NCBI GenBank assembly: GCA_013397695.1
Contig: VYZI01000131.1
Location: forward strand, 62,001 to 126,000
Length of the DNA stretch: 64,000 bases
From: Centropus unirufus
Lineage: Eukaryota > Chordata > Aves > Cuculiformes > Centropidae
Reading direction: 5' to 3'
A model generated the notes under the pieces. It had not been told where the DNA came from. It searched no databases and saw only the letters and a list, made by a program, of their open reading frames with translations. The position numbers and the translations under genes are program-made. Positions 38,325-49,718 of this stretch are shown here, one piece after another; positions within the stretch are counted from its first letter, which is position 1; every line of letters begins with the position of its first letter.

Positions 38325-41215
38325 ATTGCCGACTGCTGTTCAGAATCTAAAGAGTCATTAAATCCAGAAATATGTTCTTGTTCTGAAGAAATGTCACATT
38401 GTCTTCTCTTATAGTCAGTACAACAAGTATACATATATGTTGTGAACTATCTTGGCTACTATATCCGAAAGGAAAAATCATGCTACATGTAATGGAAACT
38501 GACAACTCCCAGTGAGTTCAGTCAGCTTTAAAAGTTAGTACTAGATAAAACATCCTAGAAGCTTTGATAAATTTGTTGCTCATTTGTCCCACTGCATGCT
38601 GTATGAGGTCATTCAAGCCAGCAGGAGTAAAAATTATGTCCTGGCCAATTAGTCAAAACCATATGATAATAGATTCATAAACTGAGTCAACCGCTAACCT
38701 GAGCAAAGAATGCTCAGAACTAGTCCTTGCAAAACAAGAGATGAGTAAGGAGCACAACAAATATTTGGAGTGTTGTAAATGAAAGCATTTCTGTTTTTCC
38801 AAATGGAAAGAAAATTGTGAGGTACATGACGCTGAAGGGCTGTTTTTACCAGTAAGTGCTGCAAACAAGAACCACAGAAATGATGATTGACCTATTGTCT
38901 GATCTTGAATGAACTTCAAAAGCAAAACAACTCCAGTAAACCCGGGTATTATCACACACAGCTCATGTCATCTAATTAATAATGGGTAGTTATTACTGCC
39001 AAACTCTTGACAGTCATGATACAAACCATTCTAAGTTAGTAGTCTCCTCTGAAGGCTGACTACCTCTTGTTTAGCACACACAGTACAGCTTCCAATCACG
39101 GAGGCACAGAATAAGGCTTTGTAAGAGGGCAGAAGACACAGTCAAACTAAAAAGCATTTGAGCATCTGGAGAGCATCTGTACGCCTAGATCACGATCACA
39201 GTAGACCATCTAGTCCTGGCTGGAAAAGCAGATGAAAACAATATCTAAATATAGGTAAGTTCTACTCAGGAAGCAAATGGTGTTCCCTAAGCGGTCCAGA
39301 AGGATAATTTCCCAGCAAGGTGAAAAGGGTTAAGTAAGCACCATTTATTTGCAGAGGTAGATGGTTTCTGCGTTTGTGCAGTATCTGAAGAAGCTACCTA
39401 CCAGAGAGAAATGTGTGAACTGAGAAACATGGACTTGAATGGCACAGAAGTCAGACTACAGGGCTGCTTCTTTTTATGGAAGCTCAGCCCAGCAGTGGTC
39501 TGTGTGCTAAATATAGCCTGAGAGCCCTTCTGAAAACCAAATTCCTCTTCTGTGAATGCACAGTGCAAGCGTGTCCTGCCCCGTACAGATGGCAGGTCTG
39601 CCAACAATCAGCCTACTTGTCCAGGATGTTGTCCAGGATGGACAGAATGTGCATAATGGCATGCAGTGCCTACAGTTTTTCTTGGGGTTGTTCTTTCAGA
39701 GCAAAGATACATGGGAAACCTTTCCAGGTTTAACTTTAATAGCTCAATATTAGTGAAAAGGCTGGAGACCCTGTAGAAGTGCACAGGAAGCAGAAACTGC
39801 AAGGAGGACCTGGGTTTGCTCTTGCTCCAGTTACTTTTTTTTTTTTATAAACTTCATTTAAGTCTATAAAAAAGATGTAAACTGGTTTGAATTTTCATCA
39901 CAAGATTTCTAAGGCCACTGAGGGAAGGATAAACCTCTTTGTTGCTCCTTCTACACAGTCACACACAATCATGTTTAAAGTTCAACAGGCATGAATGCTT
40001 ACAGATGCCCTGAACTCTCCCAGGGAGGGACTGGCCCTCGTGTCATTCTCGGGTTATTAAAATAAGAGAAAAAGAATAAAGCAAATAATTTGACTAATGG
40101 ATTTCTTGACAAAAGGGTAAAACAATCTTCATTGATTCTGCACTGCAGAGCAAGCTTCTCTGAAGGACTGTAATTACCAGCTTGTCTTTCTTTCTGGTTT
40201 ATGATGCTATTTTTTCCAAAATATTCTAGATTTTTTTATTATTCATGGCCAGCTCTTTTCTGCTTTCTGCATTAGCTGTATCCAAGAGGCACACTATGCA
40301 TAGCCCTACTACATGCAATTGCAACTGTTTTGGCACAGCAGGTTGTATCTTGAGGGCACAGCACTTGCTCCCTGCTGCAACAGGTGCAGAGCACACACTG
40401 GCTCCTAGCTCACACCTGTCTTCAGTCAGGACTGGATAATATCATATACATTCATCCCTCTCTGCCATGCTGGGCAGCCACGTGCCATGCACAGCTCATT
40501 GGCATGACACACGGTCTCCTGGAGCAGCCAAACCGCACACAGGGGAGCAGGGAACAGGCAAGGGGCTGCAGCCCCATATTATTGCTAAGGATATTTCAGA
40601 CAGTGGCACTGTTCCTTCTCCTCAGCCTCACTACACAACCCACAGATGTGACGTAAGTGCTGTAGCTATTCCCTGTTCACATGACATGATGTCCATCACA
40701 TCATCTAACACACGGCGCCTCTCTTCTGGGAAAAAATTATGCTGTGCCTGAACTTGAGGTTTCTGGCAGCTGCCAGTCCTTCCCAGACTCCCATGTTTAG
40801 CTGATTCTTATCCACTGGGGCGTGCAAAGAGACTAAACACTAGGTACAATTTCATCCCCGTCTCCCTTTCCCTTCCTAGCACCCTGATCCAGGTAGTTTC
40901 AAAAGAAGTCTGCTGGGGAAGCCAGGTACTGGAGGAGATGCAGGAGGGAGGGCCTGTTCCTCTCCAGCCTCATCCTACAAAAGCAGGCATGCTGGCAGAC
41001 AGGAGGGGAGATGTCCAGGCTGTCCTCCAGAGAGCAAGAAGAAGATCCTTTACACAAAAGGGATTAAAAAGCCTGTCCCTTCTGAGGTTCCCAGGAGTTT
41101 TCTCTCTTGATTTTCAGTGTTTGGATCTTACCCTGCTCCGGAAGAGTCAAGTAGTTATTAGACTGCTCCTTTTTTAGATACAAAATGGAAAGCTTGGAGG
41201 ACACATAAAGAGTAC

Positions 41216-41235
41216 TTTTTTTTTTTTAAAAAAAA
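41216..41235. repeat. T12-A8 homopolymer junction
   Basis: Twelve T followed directly by eight A form a self-complementary tract. It may be slippage-prone and its length is uncertain. Confidence 0.85.
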
Positions 41236-43095
41236 GGTTCTCTAACAGTCAAAAGGAATTAGCTAATAGCGGCCCCACCTACTCTCAATCCTTTCTGCTG
41301 CCAGAATGTTGTGTGTAATCAATCATGAGAGTACTACATTAGTCTGAAGCTAAAAATGGAGCAGGGTCAGGAGGCAGCACAGAGCTCTGCATACAGAATA
41401 CACAGAGAAGTATTTGGTAACATCCGCGCTCAATCTGATTTTAAGCTTCCTCAGGTGGGATAATGAACACAAATGAGGAGGAAAAAGTTCACAAGGTGAT
41501 TACACCAGGGGCTGGCTTTTAAGCCTTTTTTGTTCCAATTTCACTTTCATCACATTTTTATTTGGGTTGGATTAGCTTCTGGAAAGGCTTCTGCTCAATA
41601 GAATACTGAAGATATCACTTAGACTTAATAGGGCGTCTTATTCTGGCCATGAGCTGGCACCTTGTTCCAGTTGCATCCCAAATCCCACATGCCCTGCCTG
41701 CAATGATGGTTATCCATGCTGAATAAATAACTTGGCTAAACGTGACACCCACCTGCCTTTGCCATGCCAACAAAATGGGCCACTTAGTTTCATTCCACCA
41801 TTTACATAGCAGAAGCTATCTCAAAGGCTTATTCATAACAAGAAGAAGTAGTTTTAAACTAGAGACAAGTCTGCAAAATGGTCATTAAAAGAATTTTTGG
41901 TAGATGACTGAAAAATTGACCTTGAATACTAGCTAGCATTTAAATTGGATAAAGCAGTGTGCTTCAGCTGTTGACCCTGAACATCTTTTGGGACAGATTC
42001 ATACCAGGTAATCAAAAATAATAAATTGAATGATACTTTTTTTCTTCAAGTCGTCCTGCCATGTAGGAATTTGATTTCAGTGAGAGCTGAAGCTCACAGG
42101 GAGCTAATGAAAGTACAGCTGCAGGCTGCTAGTCCAGGGAGTTTCAACACCGGCACCTGATGGTAAGCACGTGGACCAATTCTTAGATTTCTGGCAGGCT
42201 TTACTGCTACCCATTTACCATGTAAATAACCCTGTGTGATGGAAAAACATTTTAAAAGTTCTTTCCATGTCCAGATGGTATTTTTCTTTCCAGTCCAGTC
42301 TGCTAGATGTCTGATCTTAAGACAGCCTGGTGTGTTACTTACATCTTCCCCTCAGATGTCTTCACAGTTTCTTCTGTGACTGATTTAATGGAACAAGAAA
42401 AAATTAAAAGCAAAACTCAAAATCACTTCTTGCAGATGTGCACGAATTGCAATTACACAAAGAAATCAAATGGAGCCACCTCATAAGAGCCAACCAAATA
42501 TGCAAGCAACTCTTCTGAAAACAAAAAGAGGAAAAACTAGAACAGTGAATGACTGACATGATTTGAATTAATAGATACCAAGATCAGCAAGATTATTATA
42601 TTTACCAGCCAGCCTGATCTGCAAAACATCAGCCAAAGACAACCTCAGGGCTCTTCTTTTTCCACTGATTTATTTTTAAGTCTGCACACAGGCATTCATT
42701 AAGCACATTCATTTAGTCCTTCCATTATCCAGCGCTATTCTGGCTGTATAACTTATTACAGATGTAAAAAAGAAGATGATTTCATTGCTCTCAGCTATTA
42801 CTTTCTGTGTCTTTCTCTGCATGCTGTAAAACTAGTAGATGTACAAATGACCTGATCTGCTTTCTATGACACTGCTGGGCATTCTGGCCACAAACCACTA
42901 CCAATCCTTATAAAGAAAAATTTGAAGGACAACTAAAACACACCAGTAGAACTTAGCCCACTAGCTCCAACTAGCTCCCTGCTTCCAACTAAATTAAATT
43001 TCCATTTGCAGAAGTGATTTTATGTGTTCCCTGTAAATATGTCCTCTGCACTGTTTACTGTCAGATATCTTAATCAGATATTGTGTCTACAGTGG

Positions 43096-43107
43096 TATAT
43101 ATATATA
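43096..43107. repeat. (TA)6 microsatellite
   Basis: Six uninterrupted TA dinucleotides. Confidence 0.85.
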
Positions 43108-43424
43108 ATGAAGTGTAGCATTTAATCTCCATCATCACGCTCTCTATTTCAGTGCAAAGCACATTAACACTGCAGAGCATTCTCTCACTTGAACACTTCT
43201 CATGGAACTGCCAGTTAATACTAAAGAGTGGACCATTGGTGATAGCATCACGGTCTGGTTGTGTTTGTTTATGTAGAGATTGCATCTGCATGTCCATCTA
43301 TTTCCAGAAGGCATCCAATAGCAAATATAACTAAAAAAATCTCATTCGAACTTATAAAACATTTTTTGCATCTATTAACTTTTCCATATGCCTAGCAAAC
43401 CAGGATCATTAGATCAGTTCTCCT

Positions 43425-43473
43425 AGGACACAATGATCTCGGAGGTCTTCTCCAACCTGGTGATTCTACGATC
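43425..43473 (+). mobile_element. CR1 LINE 3' tail fragment
   Basis: About 50 bases matching the extreme 3' end of CR1 in plus orientation: TGATCTCGGAGGTCTTCTCCAACCTG-like text (43434-43459), followed by a single TGATTCTACGATC tail word (the family tail is repeated ATTCTATG). The copy is severely 5'-truncated and has no coding content. Confidence 0.8.
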
Positions 43474-43883
43474 ACCTAGGAATATTTTCTCAGTTTTAGC
43501 CCCTCTGGGCTTCAAGCCAGATCCAAAATATACTTTGGACTTAGACTATCAGAAAATTCAAGGAACAAGAAAAGTCCCAGACGCGGGCACTGCCCCTGTC
43601 TGCTAGGATGGAAATAAGAGATGCAAAACCAAAACGAGATTGCACGGGCTTATATTCTGTTCTTATTTTGATCCCAGGCTGTTGTGCAACCAAGGACCAT
43701 TTCTCAAACACCACAGTTATGAGGACCGTATAAAGGCCCTAGGGGTGTCACAGTCTAGAGGTTGACTCCACAGCTTTCATAGGGCAGGATGACCCAACAG
43801 AACAAACTCCCTCGTTGATCCCAAGTTTTTCAAGGTAAAATCAACATAAATTGGTAACTTTTTGACCTGGACTACAAAGGTAG

Positions 43884-43923
43884 TAAAACAAACAAACAAA
43901 AAACCCAAACAAAAAACCCAAAA
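43884..43923. repeat. (AAAC)n-type low-complexity tract
   Basis: AAACAAACAAAC followed by two AAAAAACCC words. A simple A/C-rich repeat. Confidence 0.85.
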
Positions 43924-44143
43924 TCATTTATGATGCTGTTCTGCAGATGTTGGGGAACAAGAGAGAAATGAGCCAAAAAACAAAGTTGGAGGAAGGAAAC
44001 AGGAGTTCTGAGGTCTTTCTAGACATGAAAAAAAAGGCAATAAATTGTACATTGCATTCTGGTGGAGGAAGAATGTACAGAGTACGTAATTAGGATCTCT
44101 GCTAGGAGGGAGGGGTCACTTCTAATTATTTTTACTATTGAGA

Positions 44144-44190
44144 AGTTTTGGTTTTTTAATGGAAGGTTTGTTTTTTGTTTGGGGGGTGGT
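44144..44190. repeat. T/G-rich low-complexity tract
   Basis: T runs alternate with GG and GGGGGG. It is the strand-mirror in composition of the A/C-rich tract about 220 bases upstream, but the two do not align as an exact inverted repeat. Confidence 0.75.
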
Positions 44191-45000
44191 GTCGTGAAGA
44201 GGTTCAGGGGCCGGGGTTGTTCATGATAGGACATTTTAACTCCTTAAAGCATAACTTTAGTTAAGAGTTGAGTTTTGCAATCTGAGGACCATGTATCATG
44301 CATAACCTTAATGCTTAAGCAGCACTGAATCATGAACTCAATCTCGTATGTGAAATCCAGACATAACAGCAAGATGAAACACTATCTTAAGTGTTTCATT
44401 AAGACATGCTTTGCAAAATGTCTTCTGCTGAGGATGTATTCTACCAAAATGCAGCTGTTATCTCCTTGCTATGGGTATCTGGCCTGCTATTCTAAAATTA
44501 ATTGAACTATTTTTCTTCAATACAAGAAGTTTAATTTTATTAAGTGACTGCAAAGCAATGTACAATATTCGTAAAGTTATGAAGACTGCGGGTTATTTCT
44601 GGCACACTCAACCTGCACAATGAAAGGAGAGATTAATCTTATTGTCTGAATTGCACTTGTGTAACATTTTCTTGTGGATACTGAAGAATTAAACAAAACG
44701 GTGCTTTCATTTAATTTAAACATTAACAAAAATTAACATTTGGGCTTCTAGCTAAGTAGCCAGAAATTACTTCTACTGCTCATATTCTTACTATAAATAA
44801 GCAGCCTAATGACATCCAAACAATCCAATCAGTCAAAACAAGGACACAAAATGAAAACCTATTTTAATATTCTTGCCATTTTAGCATGACAGAAGTTAAT
44901 TGGGGAGATTAACATTTTAGTTCTGAGACCCAAACTGAGTCTGGTTTCAATGGCTCTAGGCAGTATAAGGCTGCAGAACAAGGCTAGTCAAAGCAGAATT

Positions 45001-45020
45001 TCAGTATTTTAAAATACTGA
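45001..45020. repeat. 20-bp perfect palindrome
   Basis: TCAGTATTTTAAAATACTGA is identical on both strands with no spacer. It lies about 95 bases before the solo LTR. Confidence 0.85.
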
Positions 45021-45109
45021 GAGTGCCCCTTAGATTGAAGACCTTGTTTTCAGAAAACAACCAGGATATGTTAGATTGTATATTGTTAAAGTTTTTGTCT
45101 TCTAGTTTA

Positions 45110-45114
45110 CAGGT
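45110..45114. repeat. Putative 5-base target-site duplication (left)
   Basis: CAGGT directly before the LTR matches GAGGT directly after it (45797-45801) at four of five bases. Class III elements usually duplicate five bases, so this fits an old insertion with one later change. Confidence 0.5.
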
Positions 45115-45796
45115 TGTTGTGGTTTGAGTTAAAGTAGGATCAGTTTCCAATTCTTAACAAAGTCACTCTAAGCAGCTTAATTCTCTGAAAACTAGATGCC
45201 CATTTTTGAGGCATTGGCATGGTATGCAAAAAGGTCAATGCTTACACTTATCCCTATAATAACCAATGCCATCCTGGAGCTGGCAGAAAAGAGCCACATC
45301 AGCAAGGAGAGGCGTATTGGGCAGGTGACCCTAAACTGACCAAAAGAGCATTCCATCCCGTATGTTATGCTCAGTATACACTAACTTGAGAGATCACAAG
45401 AGTCTCATCCCTCTTCTGCAATGGCTGACATGCGGTGAGGATGTCATCTGCCTGATTTCTCTTGATCCCTGATCTGTGCCTTCCTGAATCCTGTTCCTGA
45501 CCTCAACTGCCTCCTAGCTGGGGACCCCTTCCCTTGTGTGTCCTCTACAGCATCTGTGGCAACATATAGTCAAAAGGGCGGAGGCACAATCTCACATTTT
45601 ATTACTTTGTAATTATTTTCATTATTACTATTATTATAATTTCATTAAAGCTCTAGTTTTTGTTTCCAGCCCACAAGTCTTTTTCTTCTTATTTCCCTCT
45701 CCCCTTTCCCAGGGTAAGGGAGAAAAAGGGATTTGGGACACCAACCATACAGTTTTAGCTGCCAAAGTTTAGCTGGGCAAGGACTAAACCATAACA
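45115..45796 (+). mobile_element. Solo ERV-L LTR, full length
   Basis: A 682-base LTR bounded by TGTTGTGGTTTGAG at the left and GGACTAAACCATAACA at the right, i.e. TG...CA ends with the inverted TGTTGTGG/CCATAACA-type termini of avian ERV-L. In order it shows a mixed-sequence U3, a C/T-rich segment (about 45470-45545), a TTA-rich stretch (45600-45643), an ATTAAA poly(A) signal (45644-45649), CCCACAAG (45671-45678), a pyrimidine-rich U5 and AGGGTAAGGGAG. No primer-binding site or gag follows and no pol or polypurine tract precedes, so it is a solo LTR, presumably left by LTR-LTR recombination. Open frames across it are incidental. Confidence 0.88.
45644..45649 (+). promoter_or_regulatory. LTR poly(A) signal ATTAAA
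   Basis: ATTAAA inside the solo LTR occupies the same relative place (after a TTA-rich stretch, before CCCACAAG) as ATTAAA at 38195-38200 in the other ERV-L copy. It would define the R region of the ancestral provirus. Confidence 0.65.
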
Positions 45797-45801
45797 GAGG
45801 T
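45797..45801. repeat. Putative 5-base target-site duplication (right)
   Basis: GAGGT immediately follows the LTR and pairs with CAGGT at 45110-45114, with one mismatch. Confidence 0.5.
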
Positions 45802-48800
45802 CTCAAAATTCTTATTTTCTTAGAGCTGGAGAAACTAGAAGTGGCATTTAAAGGTGAGAACTGACTATAATTATCCCAAGAGGAAGTCATACTGAAATCA
45901 GCAGAGTGTAGCAAGTGTCCGCATGAATACGTGCTGCTGGTAATACAAGTAATGCATTCAGCTAACATTATATTTAACCTTCCTACAAAGGTTGCCAAGG
46001 GGAACTAACTGAATCTTGCAATAAATTTATTGCATTTGATATTTCCTATAACATGATACACATGGTTTACTGATGGATATCCAGGAGGCTGTAAAAGCGA
46101 AAAAAAAAACCAACAACCTTCATCTCTCCAAGTGCTAACTGCAGCGCTACTGCCAGATAGAGGAGGAGGCAGCTGCCTGCAGTTCCACCTTGGCAGAGGG
46201 GCCCAGCCTCAAGAAATGATGAGGTTACATATTGTCAGAGGCAAGACCTAGAGTCTCCTGGTCTAGGTTTGCACAAGAGTGGCTTTTAATTCTAGCTTTA
46301 CTGTTCCTCCTGGCTTTTCTGGACCTGTCAAATTGATTTTTTGCAGCTCAGCAGGGGTGGAGGCCAGCAGGAGGTGAGAATAGAGTCATCCAGAGGTCCT
46401 GTCTAACCTACCTGACCGACTGATTTGGCTATTCGTCTCTCTCCTAAAACTAGGAAGATGTAACTATGCAAGATGTTAACGTGCAAAATAATGGCGGTAA
46501 AAGTCAAAGGAGATTATATTTGGCATCATTAAGATATGGAAGGAAATCTTAAACTGAAAATTTTGAGGAAAGGCAGGAACAAAGGTTTCACTAACTCTTG
46601 CTCTACTGTAATCCTGACCAGTCATTCATGGTTCAACATAGGCAGATACTATTTTAAAAAACAGGCTTGAAACTTCTAAACTAAATATAACTTTTAAACA
46701 GCAGGAAAAATATTAAGTGTCTTGTGCTTAGTGAATATTTTTATCTATTAGAGTTCAGTTCTCACGAGGCCACACTCCATCCATTAATTTTAGCGCAATT
46801 TGGATCATGGCCTAAATTAGCTGGCTGATCAGCCTGTCTTTTTAGTCTCAGCATTTTGAATAGTCACAGTCACAGCCAAAACTGATGACAAAGACTCCCT
46901 CTCAAGCCATTCCACTTTTAGGAAGGTCCCTTTATTTTTTTCAGGCAGTTAAGTGACTGCACCAATTCGTGCAGTAAATCATTGATTTCAAACTGTATTT
47001 ACTTGTTCACTGTCGCCCTAGTTCATCCACCTAACTTGATTTCTTCCACTGTGGCATCTAAATTGCCATCCAAGCACTCTCTATAATTTACGCAAAGAGA
47101 CATGAGTTGTCATTTAAAAGCTTCAAATTCTTTGGAGTAAATCTGGGCTTACGTATCTAGCTCTCCCAGTAATAACAGACATATGTATAGACAGAACAAT
47201 GCATTTGCGTCAGATACGGGACTCTGCTTTCTGACTCCCCACTATTTTGGAAATTAGACTACAATTTTCACTGCCATAGTAATTCACTAAATAAAGGACA
47301 CTGCATTTAGCAGAGGTAACAGAAAGTAAGCTTGACAGAAAATGTCCATCAAAAGTATAGATAGTAGGCACAGCTTCTGTAAAAACGCAATGAAAGATCA
47401 AAGTGAAATAGATTAAAGTTAGCTCTACAAAAGAGACAAAGTGGACAATGTTTGGAAACTTCCATTCAATGGAAAATGTGCTGTCTTTCTGGGAGTGACA
47501 AATACACTGACTGACCAGTAATTTCCTGGCACTGCTGAACTTAGTTCGCAGGAAACAGGGAAACAGAAAAGGAAATGAGCTCTCTCTTTGCAATCTCCCA
47601 GAAGGCTGTGGAGTGTTACAGTAAAGCCAATGTGGATTTGTCAGAGACAGGTCGTATCACTCTTTCTCCCATGACAGGGTAAAAGGTCTTTCTGGACACA
47701 AAAAGAAATAGGAGGTGCTCTGTATCTTCAGCTAATGTATAGTTTTTTATGTTGTTTTGCAATACACGACTGAAAAGTGTTTCTCAATGGTTCATGGCCA
47801 AACAGGAAGGCTTGTACCGTGTGATACTCGCTTAGATCTTGGCTCTGATGGTGAAACAGAGAGCAAGCATTTTCCATACACTGTACAGGCAGCATCTGGA
47901 AAAGGCTGTGAGCACATGAGAGGACAGAACTAGTAACTAAGAGGACTTGAGAAATCAGTTGGAATGAACTTAAAATTAGACAATACAGCCTGAACTAACG
48001 AAGTAGCAGTTATCGGCTGCACAAATGCAACATGGAGAATGGGTGGACCTACAATCCAGTTAAGGTCACAAATATATGTCTGTGTCATGCAGTTGCAAAA
48101 AAAAAAACAACTTATGACCCTAAAACAAGCTTGAACTAAACATGTCTTTAACCTGTAGATGTCAGTTCTTCTGCAAGAGTGTTGCATATAGCCTGGACAT
48201 CACAATTCTCAGGAAGCATGGACAATTGCAGGGTGGTCAAAGAAGAATCCAGATAATTAAATGTGATGAAAAAATTAACCGAGGTTGTTGCACTTAGTCC
48301 AAGATTTTTCTACTTCTGTTCTCTGCTGCTGCTCAGGATCCCTGACCATACTGAGTCTTCCGCAGGACTCCCATTCCCATTACTCATGTTGCTTCACACA
48401 GACTGTTCAGATTATATTTTCCATATTGCAGCATGAGAAATTTTGTTCTACAGAAATTCCAGTTCTTTTAACAACCCCATAGCACTGAACTCCCAGGGAA
48501 ATGCATTGGAAAGTTACAAATGGGACAGTGGGCATCAGAACTAGAACTGTGGCCCTGGGTTCATATTATCCCACTAAAAGCACTGATAATTTCCTTCTTG
48601 CCTACACTCTTCATTTTAATATACAGCCAGAGCAAAGAGGTTATGACCTTCAAGATGTTCTCTCTATCCCAGATGACTTGATAGATACATTAAGGACAGG
48701 GCGGCACTACCATGGTTCAGTGACGTTACAGCTTCTACTGTAAAGTGACAGGGAGAAAGGAAAGGAGAAGATGAGAAAGAAAAGGAGAAGCAAAAGCAGT

Positions 48801-49388
48801 CTGCTTACAGAGACGGGACAAAAAAAGCCAGCGGTAGGGAAAGAGTTACTCCTACCTACTTTTGACAGCCCTTGAGAGTCCAAATGTAGCCACAGGCAAA
48901 TGTAACACACACACAAAAAAAAAAAGCACCAAACGAAATATAAAAGCATCTATTTTCTTTTTGCATTAATTAACATCAACCAAACAGACAAAAATCAAAA
49001 GCAACAGCTGTCTTAGAAGCAGCATGGGAATCCAGAGGGGTGCATGCTTGTTTGTTGTACTTCACTAGTATGTCAAAAACTTAAGAGATTCATCAAATAG
49101 CCTTGACATTTTCCTACTGTGTGATGCTGTAGATACTCATGTTTCCAGCTCACCAAATGCTTGGGAAATGCTATACCTTAGGAGGAGACAAGCCAGTGTT
49201 GGTTCAGGAATCTCAGCTCCTCAGCCTGAGGAGTATTATGGAAATATCTGGAGAAGATAAACTCTGACCAGATAGCATAAATCATCATCATTTCAATGGC
49301 AGTGCCTGTAGGAAGCTAAGGCCACCTGCACTGCCTCAGACAGTGGTTTTTATTTACTGTTTTTTGTAAAACGAGATGTGTTTTTGCC
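45802..49388. other. Non-coding stretch, no gene seen
   Basis: Unique AT-rich sequence with no exon or transposon I can defend. The longest frame, on the minus strand at 47210-47593 (127 codons), starts with TTG and has no recognisable domain. An (AC)5-A11 tract lies at 48905-48925. Confidence 0.6.
48905..48925. repeat. (AC)5 followed by A11
   Basis: Five AC dinucleotides run straight into eleven A residues. A simple repeat. Confidence 0.85.
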
Positions 49389-49718
49389 ATGGCTAAGAGC
49401 TCCACAGCAGCAGTGCCTGCTTTCCATCAGAGCCCAGCTGTAAGGCTGGCTGTTCTCCCAGAACAAGGGCAGGGAAGGCTCCGCCACCAGCCCAAGAAAG
49501 ACCTCTGGCTACTCACTTCCCCTAAGCCCCAGCCACTGCCACCAACTGAGCTTTGTGTGTGTGAGCCTGAATTCCCCTGCTCTGCACTGGAGGCAGGCAG
49601 GGCATGCTCTGCCCATGCTGCGCCACAGGGCTGGGAGCAAGCCTCCCTCCTCCTGCTCTGCTACCTCCTCCCTTACATAAGAAAAGGCAACTCAGAGGCC
49701 ACAGCAATTCCTGCGTGA
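49389..49718 (+). other. Candidate ORF, 109 codons, in a GC-rich patch
   Basis: A real ATG in ideal Kozak context (GCCATGG) opens 109 codons to a TGA at 49716-49718. The surrounding 300 bases are clearly richer in G+C than the flanks. The predicted protein is rich in Pro, Ala, Leu and Cys (for example KPQPLPPTELCVCEPEFPCS), has a leucine-rich stretch near the end (ASLLLLCYLLPYI), and no domain I recognise. GC-rich DNA has few stop codons, so an open frame here can arise by chance, and a minus-strand frame (49522-49707) is also open. It may be a lineage-specific transcript or nothing. Confidence 0.2.

Larger units (their letters stand above)
38325..43424. other. Non-coding stretch, no gene seen
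   Basis: Mainly unique sequence. GC-richer patches at about 40250-40660 and 40930-41170 hold several short overlapping ORFs (64-94 codons) with no recognisable domains. A T12/A8 tract lies at 41216-41235 and a (TA)6 microsatellite at 43096-43107. A short phrase at about 39186-39220 vaguely resembles a CR1 tail but is not defensible. Confidence 0.55.

Noticed and set aside
39186..39220. Phrase resembling a reversed CR1 3' end (GACCATCTAGTCC)
   Set aside because: Only about 15 bases match and no tail 8-mers are present.
45645..45998. 117-codon minus-strand open frame
   Set aside because: It starts in flanking DNA and runs through the end of the solo LTR, so it is incidental.
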